Assembly (NCBI GenBank): GCA_035637655.1
Contig: DASPWT010000198.1
Location: forward strand, 8,295 to 72,294
DNA: 64,000 bases
Reading direction: 5' to 3'
DNA from: VBDM01 sp035637655
GTDB lineage: Bacteria; Pseudomonadota; Gammaproteobacteria; Burkholderiales; SG8-39
In this document: piece after piece, positions 28,243 through 36,408 of the stretch
Layout of the letters: each line of letters opens with the position of its first letter
Position numbering within the stretch: position 1 is the stretch's first letter
The notes under the pieces: model-generated
The model's input: the letters and a program-made list of their open reading frames with translations, nothing else
Database searches by the model: none
What the model was told of the DNA's origin: nothing
Position numbers and translations under genes: made by a program

Positions 28243-28833
28243 ATGCGCATACTGCTCGTCGCCGCAGCGATCCTCTCGACTGTCTGTACCGACGCCTTTG
28301 GGCAGGCCTATCGCTGGGTGGATCAGGACGGCAGGGTCCACTATACGCAGACGCCCCCGCCACCCGGTGCGAAAGGGGTGCAAAGAAAGAGCTTCCAACA
28401 CGGGCCGATCGGCACCGTCGACCTGCCTTACGCCACGCAGGTGGCGGCGAAGAACTTTCCGGTAACTCTCTACACCCTCCCGGATTGCGGGCCCCCCTGC
28501 GACCAGGCTCGCGCGTTGCTCGTCAAGCGCGTGGTACCCTTCAGGGAAGTCAGCGTCGTCACTCAAAAGGACGCCGATGAGGTGAAGAGGCTGTCCGGCA
28601 AAAACGATCTGCCGTTGCTGGTCGTCGGCACCCAGGTGCAAACCGGATTTCAGGAAGGCCTCCTCAACGGCCTGCTCGATTCCGCCGGCTATCCGTCTTC
28701 CGGGCCTCCCGCGCCGATCGAAACGCTGCGAAAGATGGACCGCGCAGCTCCGGCACCGGCTACAGCCCAAGCGCAGTCACAGCAGGGCGCGGGCGCCGGT
28801 ACGGAGCCGGCGGCCGATGCCGCTGCCAGATAG
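28243..28833 (+). CDS. Secreted DUF4124 and glutaredoxin-like protein
   Basis: A 196-residue protein with a signal peptide (MRILLVAAAILSTVCTDAFG, cleavage near residue 20-21) followed by a DUF4124 segment (YRWVDQDGRVHYTQTPPPPG at 23-42). It then has a glutaredoxin-like fold starting VTLYTLPDCGPPCDQARALL near 74, with the dithiol Cys82-Gly-Pro-Pro-Cys86. The cis-proline region DLPLLVVG lies near 121. The tail is Ala/Gln/Pro-rich. The periplasmic location and the CGPPC pair suggest a thiol-disulfide role, but its partner is unknown. It lies 13 bases after prlC. Confidence 0.8.
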   Translation: MRILLVAAAILSTVCTDAFGQAYRWVDQDGRVHYTQTPPPPGAKGVQRKSFQHGPIGTVDLPYATQVAAKNFPVTLYTLPDCGPPCDQARALLVKRVVPFREVSVVTQKDADEVKRLSGKNDLPLLVVGTQVQTGFQEGLLNGLLDSAGYPSSGPPAPIETLRKMDRAAPAPATAQAQSQQGAGAGTEPAADAAAR

Positions 28834-28866
28834 AGCGGGGGCGTTGTCTTTCCGAGCAGCGCGTCA

Positions 28867-29646
28867 ATGAAGTTTGCGTCATGGAACGTCAATTCGCTCA
28901 AAGTGCGCCTGCCTCATCTGCTCGAATGGCTGGCGCAGCAAGCCCCGCAAATCGTGTGTCTGCAGGAGATCAAACTCGAGGACGCCAAGTTCCCGATGGA
29001 GGAAATCGAGGCGGCGGGATATCACTGCGTCTGGTCGGGGCAAAGGACTTATAACGGCGTCTCGATCTTGTCTCGCGCAAGCCTGGCGGACGTCGCGGCA
29101 GGAATGCCTGCATTTCCCGACGAACAAAAACGCGTCATCGCCGCAACCGTTGGGAAGGGCGCCGATGCGATCCGCGTTGTGTGCGCCTATGTTCCAAACG
29201 GGCAGGCGGTCGATTCCGAGAAATATGAGTACAAGCTCAAATGGCTTGCGGCTTTCCGGCACTGGCTTGAGGAAGAGCTAAGAGCAAATCCGCGGCTCGC
29301 GGTGCTGGGCGACTACAACATCGCGCCCGCCGATGAGGACGTTCACGATCCCAAGGCCTGGCAAGGTCAGATCCTGTGCAGCCCCAAGGAGCGGGAGGCC
29401 TTCCGGAAGCTTCTCGCCCTGGGATTGAAAGACAGCTTCAGGATGTTTACTCAGCCGGACAAATCCTTCACCTGGTGGGACTACCGCATGAATGGGTTCA
29501 AGCGCAATCTCGGGTTGCGCATCGACCACATCCTGCTCAGCCCCGCGCTCGCTTTGCGGTGCCGCACGTGCGCAATCGATCTCGGGCCGCGGCGACTGCA
29601 ACGCCCATCTGATCATGCGCCGGTGATCGCTAAGCTCGAGCTTTAG
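28867..29646 (+). CDS. xth: Exodeoxyribonuclease III
   Basis: An AP endonuclease and 3'-5' exonuclease of base excision repair. The 259 residues start MKFASWNVNSLKVRLPHLLEW, with the metal-binding LQEIKLED near 34, the active-site tyrosine region VCAYVPNGQAVDSEKYEYKL near 102-121, GDYNIAPADEDVHDP near 146, and C-terminal RIDHILLSPAL and PSDHAPVIAKLEL. It follows the DUF4124-glutaredoxin gene by 33 bases. Confidence 0.95.
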   Translation: MKFASWNVNSLKVRLPHLLEWLAQQAPQIVCLQEIKLEDAKFPMEEIEAAGYHCVWSGQRTYNGVSILSRASLADVAAGMPAFPDEQKRVIAATVGKGADAIRVVCAYVPNGQAVDSEKYEYKLKWLAAFRHWLEEELRANPRLAVLGDYNIAPADEDVHDPKAWQGQILCSPKEREAFRKLLALGLKDSFRMFTQPDKSFTWWDYRMNGFKRNLGLRIDHILLSPALALRCRTCAIDLGPRRLQRPSDHAPVIAKLEL

Positions 29647-29650
29647 TCGC

Positions 29651-29656
29651 TATAAT
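29651..29656 (+). promoter_or_regulatory. Candidate -10 element for the Bug-receptor operon
   Basis: A perfect TATAAT lies 71 bases before the Bug gene ATG. The corresponding -35 position is poor, so an activator may be needed. The ribosome-binding site AGGAGG is at 29714-29719. Confidence 0.45.
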
Positions 29657-29727
29657 CGAGGCACCCGCAGAGGGGAAAAGGCCAGGCGCTGGGCACAGTC
29701 ACCGCATCCAATTAGGAGGATGGAATT

Positions 29728-30705
29728 ATGGCTTTCAACAAGTTGCTGCGCGAAATCGCCGGACTTGTCTTGGCTGTTTGCGTCGCGGCTGACGTGCTCG
29801 CTCAGGCCGCCTATCCTGCGAAGCCGGTGAAAATAATCGTGCCCTACTCCGCCGGAGGCCCGGCGGACATCTACGCGCGCTTTATCGGCGACCGTCTGCA
29901 AAAGACTCTCGGACAAGCTTTTGTAATCGAGAACCGGCCGGGCGCCGGTGCGATGATCGGCACCGACGCGGTGGCGAAATCTGCCTCCGACGGGTACACG
30001 CTGCTCATGATGTCGAATACACACACTGTAAACGAATCACTTTTCACGAAGAAATCCTACAGCCTGATGCGGGACCTCACGCCGATCTCGCCGATCAACT
30101 ATTCCGACCTCCTTCTTGTGGTTCACGCTTCGGTACCGGCGAACAATCTGAAGGAGCTCATCGCGCTCGGCAAATCGAAGCCGGGCGCTCTCAATTACGC
30201 TTCCTCCGGACCGGGCACGCCCTATCACATGGCGGGCGAGTTGTTCAAGGCGATGGCCGGAGTCGACGTGGTACACGTGCCCCACAAGGGAAGCGCTGAA
30301 GCACGCACCAGTGTCCTCGCAGGCGACGTGCAGATGATGTTCGACGCAATTACCACGATGGCGCCGCTCGCGCAGGCGGGCAAGGTTCGCGCCATCGCCA
30401 CCTCCGGAAAGACGCGTTCCTCGATCACGCCGGGAGTGCCGACCCTGGACGAAGCCGGCCTGCCCGGTTACGACGCCGTCATCTGGCTGGGGATGATGGC
30501 CCCGACCGCGACCCCGAAACCGATCGTCGACATGCTGAATTCCGAGATTCAGAGAATCGCCGGCTTGCCAGACGTGAAGGAAATCTGGGCCAAGCAGGGC
30601 GCAGTTCCGATGCGCATGACCCCGGCAGAATTCGGCAAATTCATGGAGCAGGATATCCAGAAGTGGGCGAAGGTCGTGAAATTCTCGGGGGCAAAGGTCG
30701 ATTAG
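29728..30705 (+). CDS. Bug family tripartite tricarboxylate transporter substrate-binding protein
   Basis: A periplasmic binding receptor of 325 residues with a signal peptide ending near VLAQA (residues 24-28). The mature part has the typical YPAKPVKIIVPYSAGGPADIYAR start, VIENRPGAGAMIGTDAVAKS near 68, and GVPTLDEAGLPGYDAVIWLG near 243. Bug proteins bind small carboxylates or aromatic acids and are greatly expanded in Bordetella, Burkholderiales and relatives, often without adjacent membrane subunits, as here. It lies 47 bases before a molybdenum hydroxylase operon, suggesting that it captures that enzyme's substrate. AGGAGG 8 bases before the ATG fixes the start. Confidence 0.93.
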   Translation: MAFNKLLREIAGLVLAVCVAADVLAQAAYPAKPVKIIVPYSAGGPADIYARFIGDRLQKTLGQAFVIENRPGAGAMIGTDAVAKSASDGYTLLMMSNTHTVNESLFTKKSYSLMRDLTPISPINYSDLLLVVHASVPANNLKELIALGKSKPGALNYASSGPGTPYHMAGELFKAMAGVDVVHVPHKGSAEARTSVLAGDVQMMFDAITTMAPLAQAGKVRAIATSGKTRSSITPGVPTLDEAGLPGYDAVIWLGMMAPTATPKPIVDMLNSEIQRIAGLPDVKEIWAKQGAVPMRMTPAEFGKFMEQDIQKWAKVVKFSGAKVD

Positions 30706-30752
30706 GGTAGACGGACGAAGCGACATATTTTTGCCGAGGAACCTAGACACCC

Positions 30753-31223
30753 GTGGCTGAGCGCTTCCAGTTCACCGTCAACGGTGCCGAATCCGACCTC
30801 GAGGCGGGGTCGGACACGCCGCTTCTCTACGCGCTCCGCAACGACCTTGGGCTGAAAGGCACGCGCTTCGGCTGCGGCAACGCCCAATGTGGCGCCTGCT
30901 TCGTGTTGATCGACGGACATCCGGCGCCCGCATGCGACACCCCTCTGTGGTCTGTGGTCGGTAAGAGTATTACCACGGTCGAAGGCCTGGGTACCGGCGG
31001 CCGCCTGCATCCCCTTCAGAACGCTTTTCTTGCAGAGCAGGCAGCCCAATGCGGCTATTGCACCAGCGGCATCCTGATCAGTGCCGCGGCGCTCTTGGCG
31101 AAAAATCCCAGGCCGACCGAAAGCGAAGTGCGCACAGCGCTGGACCGCAACCTGTGCCGCTGCGGCTCGCACAACCGCATGGTGCGCGCGGTGTTGCGCG
31201 CGGCGTCGGAAATCGCGCCATGA
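30753..31223 (+). CDS. (2Fe-2S)-binding small subunit of a molybdenum hydroxylase
   Basis: A 156-residue xanthine-dehydrogenase-family small subunit. The plant-type ferredoxin cluster ligands lie in FGCGNAQCGACFVLIDG near residues 43-60. The C-terminal four-Cys helical cluster is in AAQCGYCTSGILISA near 95 and RNLCRCGSHNRMVRAV near 131. It passes electrons from the molybdopterin site of the next gene product. Its ATGA overlaps the large-subunit start. Closest in organisation to isoquinoline 1-oxidoreductase or nicotinate dehydrogenase small subunits; the substrate is unknown. Confidence 0.92.
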   Translation: MAERFQFTVNGAESDLEAGSDTPLLYALRNDLGLKGTRFGCGNAQCGACFVLIDGHPAPACDTPLWSVVGKSITTVEGLGTGGRLHPLQNAFLAEQAAQCGYCTSGILISAAALLAKNPRPTESEVRTALDRNLCRCGSHNRMVRAVLRAASEIAP

Positions 31224-33349
31224 ACACCGTTGCCGAGGGCCGACTCAAGCGGCCGGGAAGCCTGGAGAAAAACTCGAGACTGTCGCAGTGGGTGCGCCTG
31301 CACCGCGACGGTACGGTTTCCATTTACAGCGGAAAGGTCGAGCTAGGCCAAGGTATCCTGACAGCCCTTGCGCAGATTGCGGCGGAAGAGCTCGGGGTCG
31401 CGCCGGAACGCATTCACATGGTTGCCGCCGATACATCGGTAAGTCCCGATGAGGGCGTCACATCGGGCAGCCTCTCGATACAGGATTCCGGTACTGCGCT
31501 GCGTCGTGCCTGCGCGCAGGCACGCGCATTGCTCGTGGAGCGTGCCGCGTCGCGTCTCGGCGTATCGCCCGGCGATTTGCGCGTAGAGGACGGTGTTGTC
31601 CGAGCCCTGGGCCGTAGCGTCAGTTTTTGGGAATGCAGCGATGACGCATTGTTCGACTGCGAGGTCGACGGGGCGATCGCAGTGAGCCCGCCGGGTGATT
31701 ACCGGGTGGTCGGCAAAGCTGCTCAGCGGCGTGACCTGCCCGACAAGATCGCCGGCCGGCCCCGCTTCATCCAGGACATGGCATTACCCAGGATGCTCTA
31801 CGGCCGCGTGGTTCGCCCGCCGCACAGCTTCGCGGGGCTCGTTTCTCTGGACGAGAGTAAGGTCAGATCGATGCAGGGACTTACGGCGATCGTACGCGAG
31901 GGCGGTTTTGTTGGCGTACTCGCCGAGCGCGAGGATACGGCGATCTCCGCCCAGCAGGCGCTTCGGCGGGCTGCGTCGTGGAGCGACCGCGGCTCGCTGC
32001 CCCGAGACATCCATTCATGGCTCAAAGAGCATTCTGTCGAACACCGCGTCGTCAGCCAAAAGGAAGACGCCGCAGCAAGATCCCGGGCAGCGAATACGCT
32101 CGAAGCCGTCTATTCCAAGCCCTACCTATCGCACGCTTCAATCGGTCCGTCCTGTGCGATCGCCCGGTTCGAGGGCGACAAGCTCACAGTTTGGAGCCAC
32201 AGCCAGGGGATATTCAATCTGCGCCGCGACTTAGCCATCGTCTTGGGAATGCATGAAGAGGCGATCGTGGTTCGGCACGCGGAAGGCGCGGGCTGCTATG
32301 GACACAACGGCGCCGACGATGTGGCGCTCGACGCAGCGCTGCTCGCGCGGGCCGTGCGCGGGCGCCCGGTCCAGGTGCAATGGGCGCGAGACGACGAATT
32401 CGCATGGGCTCCGTGCGGGCCCGCCATGGCGTTCACGTTGCGCGCGGCGCTCGATTCGCAGGGCGACATCGTCGATTGGCAGCACGAGCTCTGGAGCAAT
32501 GGACACAGCAGCAGACCCGGACGCGCGGAGAATCCGGCACTCCTGGCGGCATGGCACTTGTCGAGACCGTATGAGCGACCTTCGGCGATCAACATGCCGC
32601 TTCCCGCGGGAGCTGCGGACCGCAACGCCATTCCGATATACGATTTTCCGAACCAGCGCGTCGTCAACCACTACGTACGCGAGATGCCGGTGCGAACCTC
32701 GGCGCTGCGCTCCCTGGGTGCCTACGGCAACGTGTTTGCGATCGAATCCTTCATGGACGAGCTCGCTCAGGCGGCAGGAATGGACCCGATCGCCTTCCGC
32801 CTGCGGCATCTCGGGGATCCACGGGGTCGTGCGGTCATAGACGCAGCGGCGCGGCGCGCCGAGTGGAGCCGCTGGAAACCCGCCGAAGGCCGCGGTCACG
32901 GCATCGGATTTGCGAAATACAAGAATCTTGGCGCTTACTGCGCAGCGGTCGCCGAAGTAGAGGTCGACCACGAGGTGCGCGTGAATCGCCTGGTTCTTGC
33001 GGTCGATGTGGGGCTCGTCATCAACCCAGACGGCGTGATCAATCAGATCGAGGGTGGCGCGATTCAGTCGACCAGCTGGACGCTCAAGGAACAGGTGAAG
33101 CTTGGCGTACGCGGCATTGCGAGCCTCGGTTGGGAGGATTACCCCATCCTGAAATTCAGCGAGGTACCGGTCGTTGAAGTCGAGTTGATCGACCGACCCG
33201 AACTCCCTGCCGTCGGCGCGGGCGAAGCCGCGCAGGGTCCCACGGCGGCGGCAATCGCCAATGCGGTGGCGCACGCGCTCGGATTGCGCATGCGCGATCT
33301 TCCGCTTACGCACGAGCGGATTGCCATGGCGATAAGTCAGTCGACGTAG
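31220..33349 (+). CDS. Molybdopterin-binding large subunit of a xanthine-dehydrogenase-family hydroxylase
   Basis: ATG at 31220 overlaps the small-subunit stop (ATGA) and gives 709 residues. GKVELGQGILTALAQIAAEE near residue 36 is the first molybdopterin motif. LSHASIGPSCAIARF near 303 and ALRSLGAYGNVFAIESFMDE near 495 follow, and AVGAGEAAQGPTAAAIANAV near 662 contains the catalytic glutamate. No Tat signal or C-terminal cytochrome c domain is present, and no FAD subunit is adjacent, so the physiological electron acceptor is unclear. The family hydroxylates N-heterocycles or aldehydes using water. Its end overlaps the convergent malate synthase by 13 bases. Confidence 0.9.
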   Translation: MNTVAEGRLKRPGSLEKNSRLSQWVRLHRDGTVSIYSGKVELGQGILTALAQIAAEELGVAPERIHMVAADTSVSPDEGVTSGSLSIQDSGTALRRACAQARALLVERAASRLGVSPGDLRVEDGVVRALGRSVSFWECSDDALFDCEVDGAIAVSPPGDYRVVGKAAQRRDLPDKIAGRPRFIQDMALPRMLYGRVVRPPHSFAGLVSLDESKVRSMQGLTAIVREGGFVGVLAEREDTAISAQQALRRAASWSDRGSLPRDIHSWLKEHSVEHRVVSQKEDAAARSRAANTLEAVYSKPYLSHASIGPSCAIARFEGDKLTVWSHSQGIFNLRRDLAIVLGMHEEAIVVRHAEGAGCYGHNGADDVALDAALLARAVRGRPVQVQWARDDEFAWAPCGPAMAFTLRAALDSQGDIVDWQHELWSNGHSSRPGRAENPALLAAWHLSRPYERPSAINMPLPAGAADRNAIPIYDFPNQRVVNHYVREMPVRTSALRSLGAYGNVFAIESFMDELAQAAGMDPIAFRLRHLGDPRGRAVIDAAARRAEWSRWKPAEGRGHGIGFAKYKNLGAYCAAVAEVEVDHEVRVNRLVLAVDVGLVINPDGVINQIEGGAIQSTSWTLKEQVKLGVRGIASLGWEDYPILKFSEVPVVEVELIDRPELPAVGAGEAAQGPTAAAIANAVAHALGLRMRDLPLTHERIAMAISQST

Positions 33350-34887
33350 TGGTATGCAGGCAAGGTAAGGAACTCGACGTAGAGATCGTCAGTCGTGATT
33401 CGGTCGAAGAGCTTCGCGCCTTCTTCGTACTTACCCGCTTTCCATGCCTCGTCACCGAGGTAGGTTTTCACCTTGGGCAATTCTTCGGCAAGGAGCTTTT
33501 TGAACAGCTCCTGGGTGACTTTACGGCCGTCTTGCAGCTTGCCTTTGGGAGAGCGCATCCACTGCCAGATCTGAGAGCGCGAGATTTCTGCGGTGGCCGC
33601 GTCCTCCATCAGGTTGAATACGGGCACGCAACCGTTACCCGCGAGCCACGCCCCCAAATACTGGATTCCGACTGAGATATTGTTGCGCAGGCCGGCCTCG
33701 GTGATCGGTCCCTCGGGCCGGAAATCGAGCAGGTCCTTTGCGGCGACCACCACGTCCGGGCGCTGCCTGTCGTACTGGTTGGGTCGGGGCATGTGCTCAT
33801 CGAATACTGCTTTTGCGATCGGCACCAGACCGGGATGCGCGACCCAGGTTCCGTCGCAACCGTCGGTCACTTCGCGAAGCTTGTCCTCGCGAACTTTCGC
33901 GAGCGCGGCATCGTTGGCTGCGGGATCGTTCTTGATCGGGATCTGCGCCGCCATTCCACCCATCGCCGGGGCTCCGCGGCGATGGCAGGTCTTCACGAGG
34001 AGCAACGCATAGGCGCGCATGAACGGCGCGGTCATCGTCACCTGCGCGCGGTCGGCAAGGCAAAAACCCCGGTTCGCGCGGAACTTCTTGATGCAAGAAA
34101 AGATGTAGTCCCATCGACCGATGTTGAGTCCGGCGGAGTGCTCGCGCAGCTCCCACAGGATTTCGTCCATTTCGAACGCGGCAACTACCGTCTCGATCAG
34201 CGCTGTGGCCTTGATCGATCCCTGCGGTACGCCCAATTCCTCCTGGGCGAAGTTGAAAATATCGTTCCAAAGCCGCGCCTCGAGATAGGACTCCATCTTC
34301 GGCAGGTAGAAGTACGGCCCCGTGCCGCGTGCAAGCAGCTCCTTTGCATTGTGAAAAAAATACAGCGCGAAGTCGAATATCGCGCCTGAAACGGGCTTCC
34401 CGTCGACAAGCAGATGTTTCTCATCCAGATGCCAGCCGCGCGGGCGCGGAATCAGAACCGCCACCTTGCTCTTCAACCGGTATGTCTTTCCCTCCTGTTC
34501 GAACCCGATGTTCCCGCGCACGGCATCGTGCAGGTTGATCTGACCTTCGACCATATTGGCCCAAGTCGGGCAGTTGGCGTCCTCGAAGTCCGCCATGAAC
34601 GTGGAAGCGCCCGAGTTGAGTGCGTTGATCACCATTTTTCGGTCCGTCGGCCCGGTGATCTCCACGCGGCGGTCCAGCAAATCCTCTGGTTGCAGGCCGA
34701 TCGTCCATTCCTCGGCGCGAACCCGCTCGGTTTCTGGAATGAAATCGGGGAACTTTCCGGCGTCGAATTCTTTCTGGCGCGCCGCACGCCGGGCAAGCAG
34801 CTCATGTCGGCGAGGTTCGAAAGCGCGATGCAACTTGGCGACAAAATCCAAGGCCGCGGGTGTCAGAACCTGTGCCGCTCCGGACAA
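33337..34887 (-). CDS. aceB: Malate synthase A
   Basis: Condenses glyoxylate and acetyl-CoA to malate in the glyoxylate shunt. The frame from TTG 34887 encodes 516 residues with the A-type signatures VEITGPTDRKMVINALNSGA near 75, FMADFEDANCPTW near 97, the KATALIETVVAAFEMDEIL catalytic segment near 228 and GLNIGRWDYIFS near 255. The true start is uncertain. The frame is open back to the ntrC stop codon, and upstream codons encode LPAGVEIRAL, a segment typical of the family N-terminus, but no ATG or GTG exists there. CTG at 34959 (after GGGGAA) or ATT at 34953 are candidates. No isocitrate lyase gene is in the window. Confidence 0.93.
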   Translation of the reverse strand: MSGAAQVLTPAALDFVAKLHRAFEPRRHELLARRAARQKEFDAGKFPDFIPETERVRAEEWTIGLQPEDLLDRRVEITGPTDRKMVINALNSGASTFMADFEDANCPTWANMVEGQINLHDAVRGNIGFEQEGKTYRLKSKVAVLIPRPRGWHLDEKHLLVDGKPVSGAIFDFALYFFHNAKELLARGTGPYFYLPKMESYLEARLWNDIFNFAQEELGVPQGSIKATALIETVVAAFEMDEILWELREHSAGLNIGRWDYIFSCIKKFRANRGFCLADRAQVTMTAPFMRAYALLLVKTCHRRGAPAMGGMAAQIPIKNDPAANDAALAKVREDKLREVTDGCDGTWVAHPGLVPIAKAVFDEHMPRPNQYDRQRPDVVVAAKDLLDFRPEGPITEAGLRNNISVGIQYLGAWLAGNGCVPVFNLMEDAATAEISRSQIWQWMRSPKGKLQDGRKVTQELFKKLLAEELPKVKTYLGDEAWKAGKYEEGAKLFDRITTDDLYVEFLTLPAYHYVD

Positions 34888-34992
34888 GGCGAGCGCGCGG
34901 ATTTCGACTCCCGCCGGAAGAGCTGCCTTCTGGATGGCAACTGAAGGTGCAATGCTCAGGGCGTTCCCCAGATCAAGCTTATTCCATTCTAC

Positions 34993-36402
34993 CTATTGCG
35001 CGTCGGCGGAGGTCCCGTCTCCGATGCCCAGCTCGCCGATCTTTCGGGTAATCGTGTTACGGCCTATGCCCAGCAGACCCGCCGCCTCGATGCGCCGGCC
35101 GCCGGTATGCGCGAGGGCCTTTGCGATCAGCGTCTTCTCGAAGCTTTTCGAGAGGCTTTCCATGATGTTCGTTTCACCGCTTACCAGCCTGCGATCCGCT
35201 TCCCGTGCCAGCGCAACGAGCCACTCGCCGGAGGGCGCTGCGGCATCCTCGCGGAGTTCCGGCGGAAAGTCACCGAACTCGATGACCTGCGTGGGTGACA
35301 TCACGGTGAGCCAGTGACACACATTTTCGAGCTGACGTACGTTTCCAGCAAGATTCTGAGCCGAGAGGTGGGCCATCGCCGAATCCGACAGGCGCTTGGG
35401 CTCTACGCCGAGCTCTCTGGCTGATTTGGCGAGGAAGTGCCGTGCAAGCAGCGGGATATCTTCGCGGCGTTCACGCAGCGAGGGCAGCCGCAACCGGATT
35501 ACGTTCAGCCGGTGATACAGGTCCTCACGGAACAGGCCTTCGCGCACCCGTGTTTCTAAGTCCTGATTGGTCGCGGCTATGACACGGACACTCGCGCGAA
35601 TAGGCTGATGGCCGCCGACCCGATAGAAATTTCCATCAGACAACACGCGCAGCAAGCGGGTTTGCAGTTCGGCCGGCATGTCGCCGATCTCATCCAGGAA
35701 CAGGGTACCGCCTTCGGCCTGCTCGAAGCGACCCCGCCGCAGAGCCTGTGCCCCCGTGAAGGCGCCGCGCTCGTGCCCGAAGAGCTCCGATTCCAGAAGG
35801 TCTTTTGGCATTGCCGCAGTATTTATTGCGATGAATGGCTTGTCTGCGCGCGGACTATGGCGGTGCAACGCTCGCGCCACGAGTTCCTTGCCTGTTCCGG
35901 ACTCGCCAGTGATCAGGACCGTGGCGCTCGACTGCGACAAGCGGCCGACCGCGCGGAACACCTCTTGCATCGACTGTGCTTGGCCGAGGATATCCGGCGT
36001 CCCGGTCAACAACTCCGCGGCTTCGCCCTCCCGCATGCTCTCGCCCAGTGCCCGGCGGATGAGTTCGACCGCCTGGTCGACGTCGAATGGCTTTGGCAGA
36101 TACTCGAACGCACCACCTTGGAACGCCGCCACCGCCGACTCCAAATCAGAGTACGCGGTCATAATAATGACCGGAAGACTGGGGAAACGTTGCTTTAGAG
36201 TTTGCAACAGCTCCAGACCTGACGCGCCGGGCATGCGGATGTCTGAAACGAGCACCTGCGGGGCGCCAGCCGCGTCGAGCGCCTCCATAGCCTCAGTCGC
36301 CTGAGCAAAGGTCTTGAAGGGAATGCCTTCGCGAGCAAGTGCCTTCTCGAACACCCAGCGGATGGAGCGGTCGTCATCGATGACCCAGACAGGTCTCATC
36401 AT
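34993..36402 (-). CDS. ntrC: Nitrogen regulation response regulator NtrC (NR-I)
   Basis: A sigma-54-dependent activator of nitrogen-limitation genes. The 469 residues form a receiver domain (acidic pocket VIDDD near 7-11, phosphorylatable Asp54 in VLVSDIRMPG), a AAA+ domain with Walker A GESGTGKE near 165 and the sigma-54-contacting GAFTGA near 216, and a C-terminal Fis-type helix-turn-helix (AAGLLGIGRNTITRKIGELG near 445). It follows ntrB by 6 bases. The next gene, aceB, begins in the same frame right after its stop codon. Confidence 0.96.
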   Translation of the reverse strand: MMRPVWVIDDDRSIRWVFEKALAREGIPFKTFAQATEAMEALDAAGAPQVLVSDIRMPGASGLELLQTLKQRFPSLPVIIMTAYSDLESAVAAFQGGAFEYLPKPFDVDQAVELIRRALGESMREGEAAELLTGTPDILGQAQSMQEVFRAVGRLSQSSATVLITGESGTGKELVARALHRHSPRADKPFIAINTAAMPKDLLESELFGHERGAFTGAQALRRGRFEQAEGGTLFLDEIGDMPAELQTRLLRVLSDGNFYRVGGHQPIRASVRVIAATNQDLETRVREGLFREDLYHRLNVIRLRLPSLRERREDIPLLARHFLAKSARELGVEPKRLSDSAMAHLSAQNLAGNVRQLENVCHWLTVMSPTQVIEFGDFPPELREDAAAPSGEWLVALAREADRRLVSGETNIMESLSKSFEKTLIAKALAHTGGRRIEAAGLLGIGRNTITRKIGELGIGDGTSADAQ

Positions 36403-36408
36403 GGTCTT

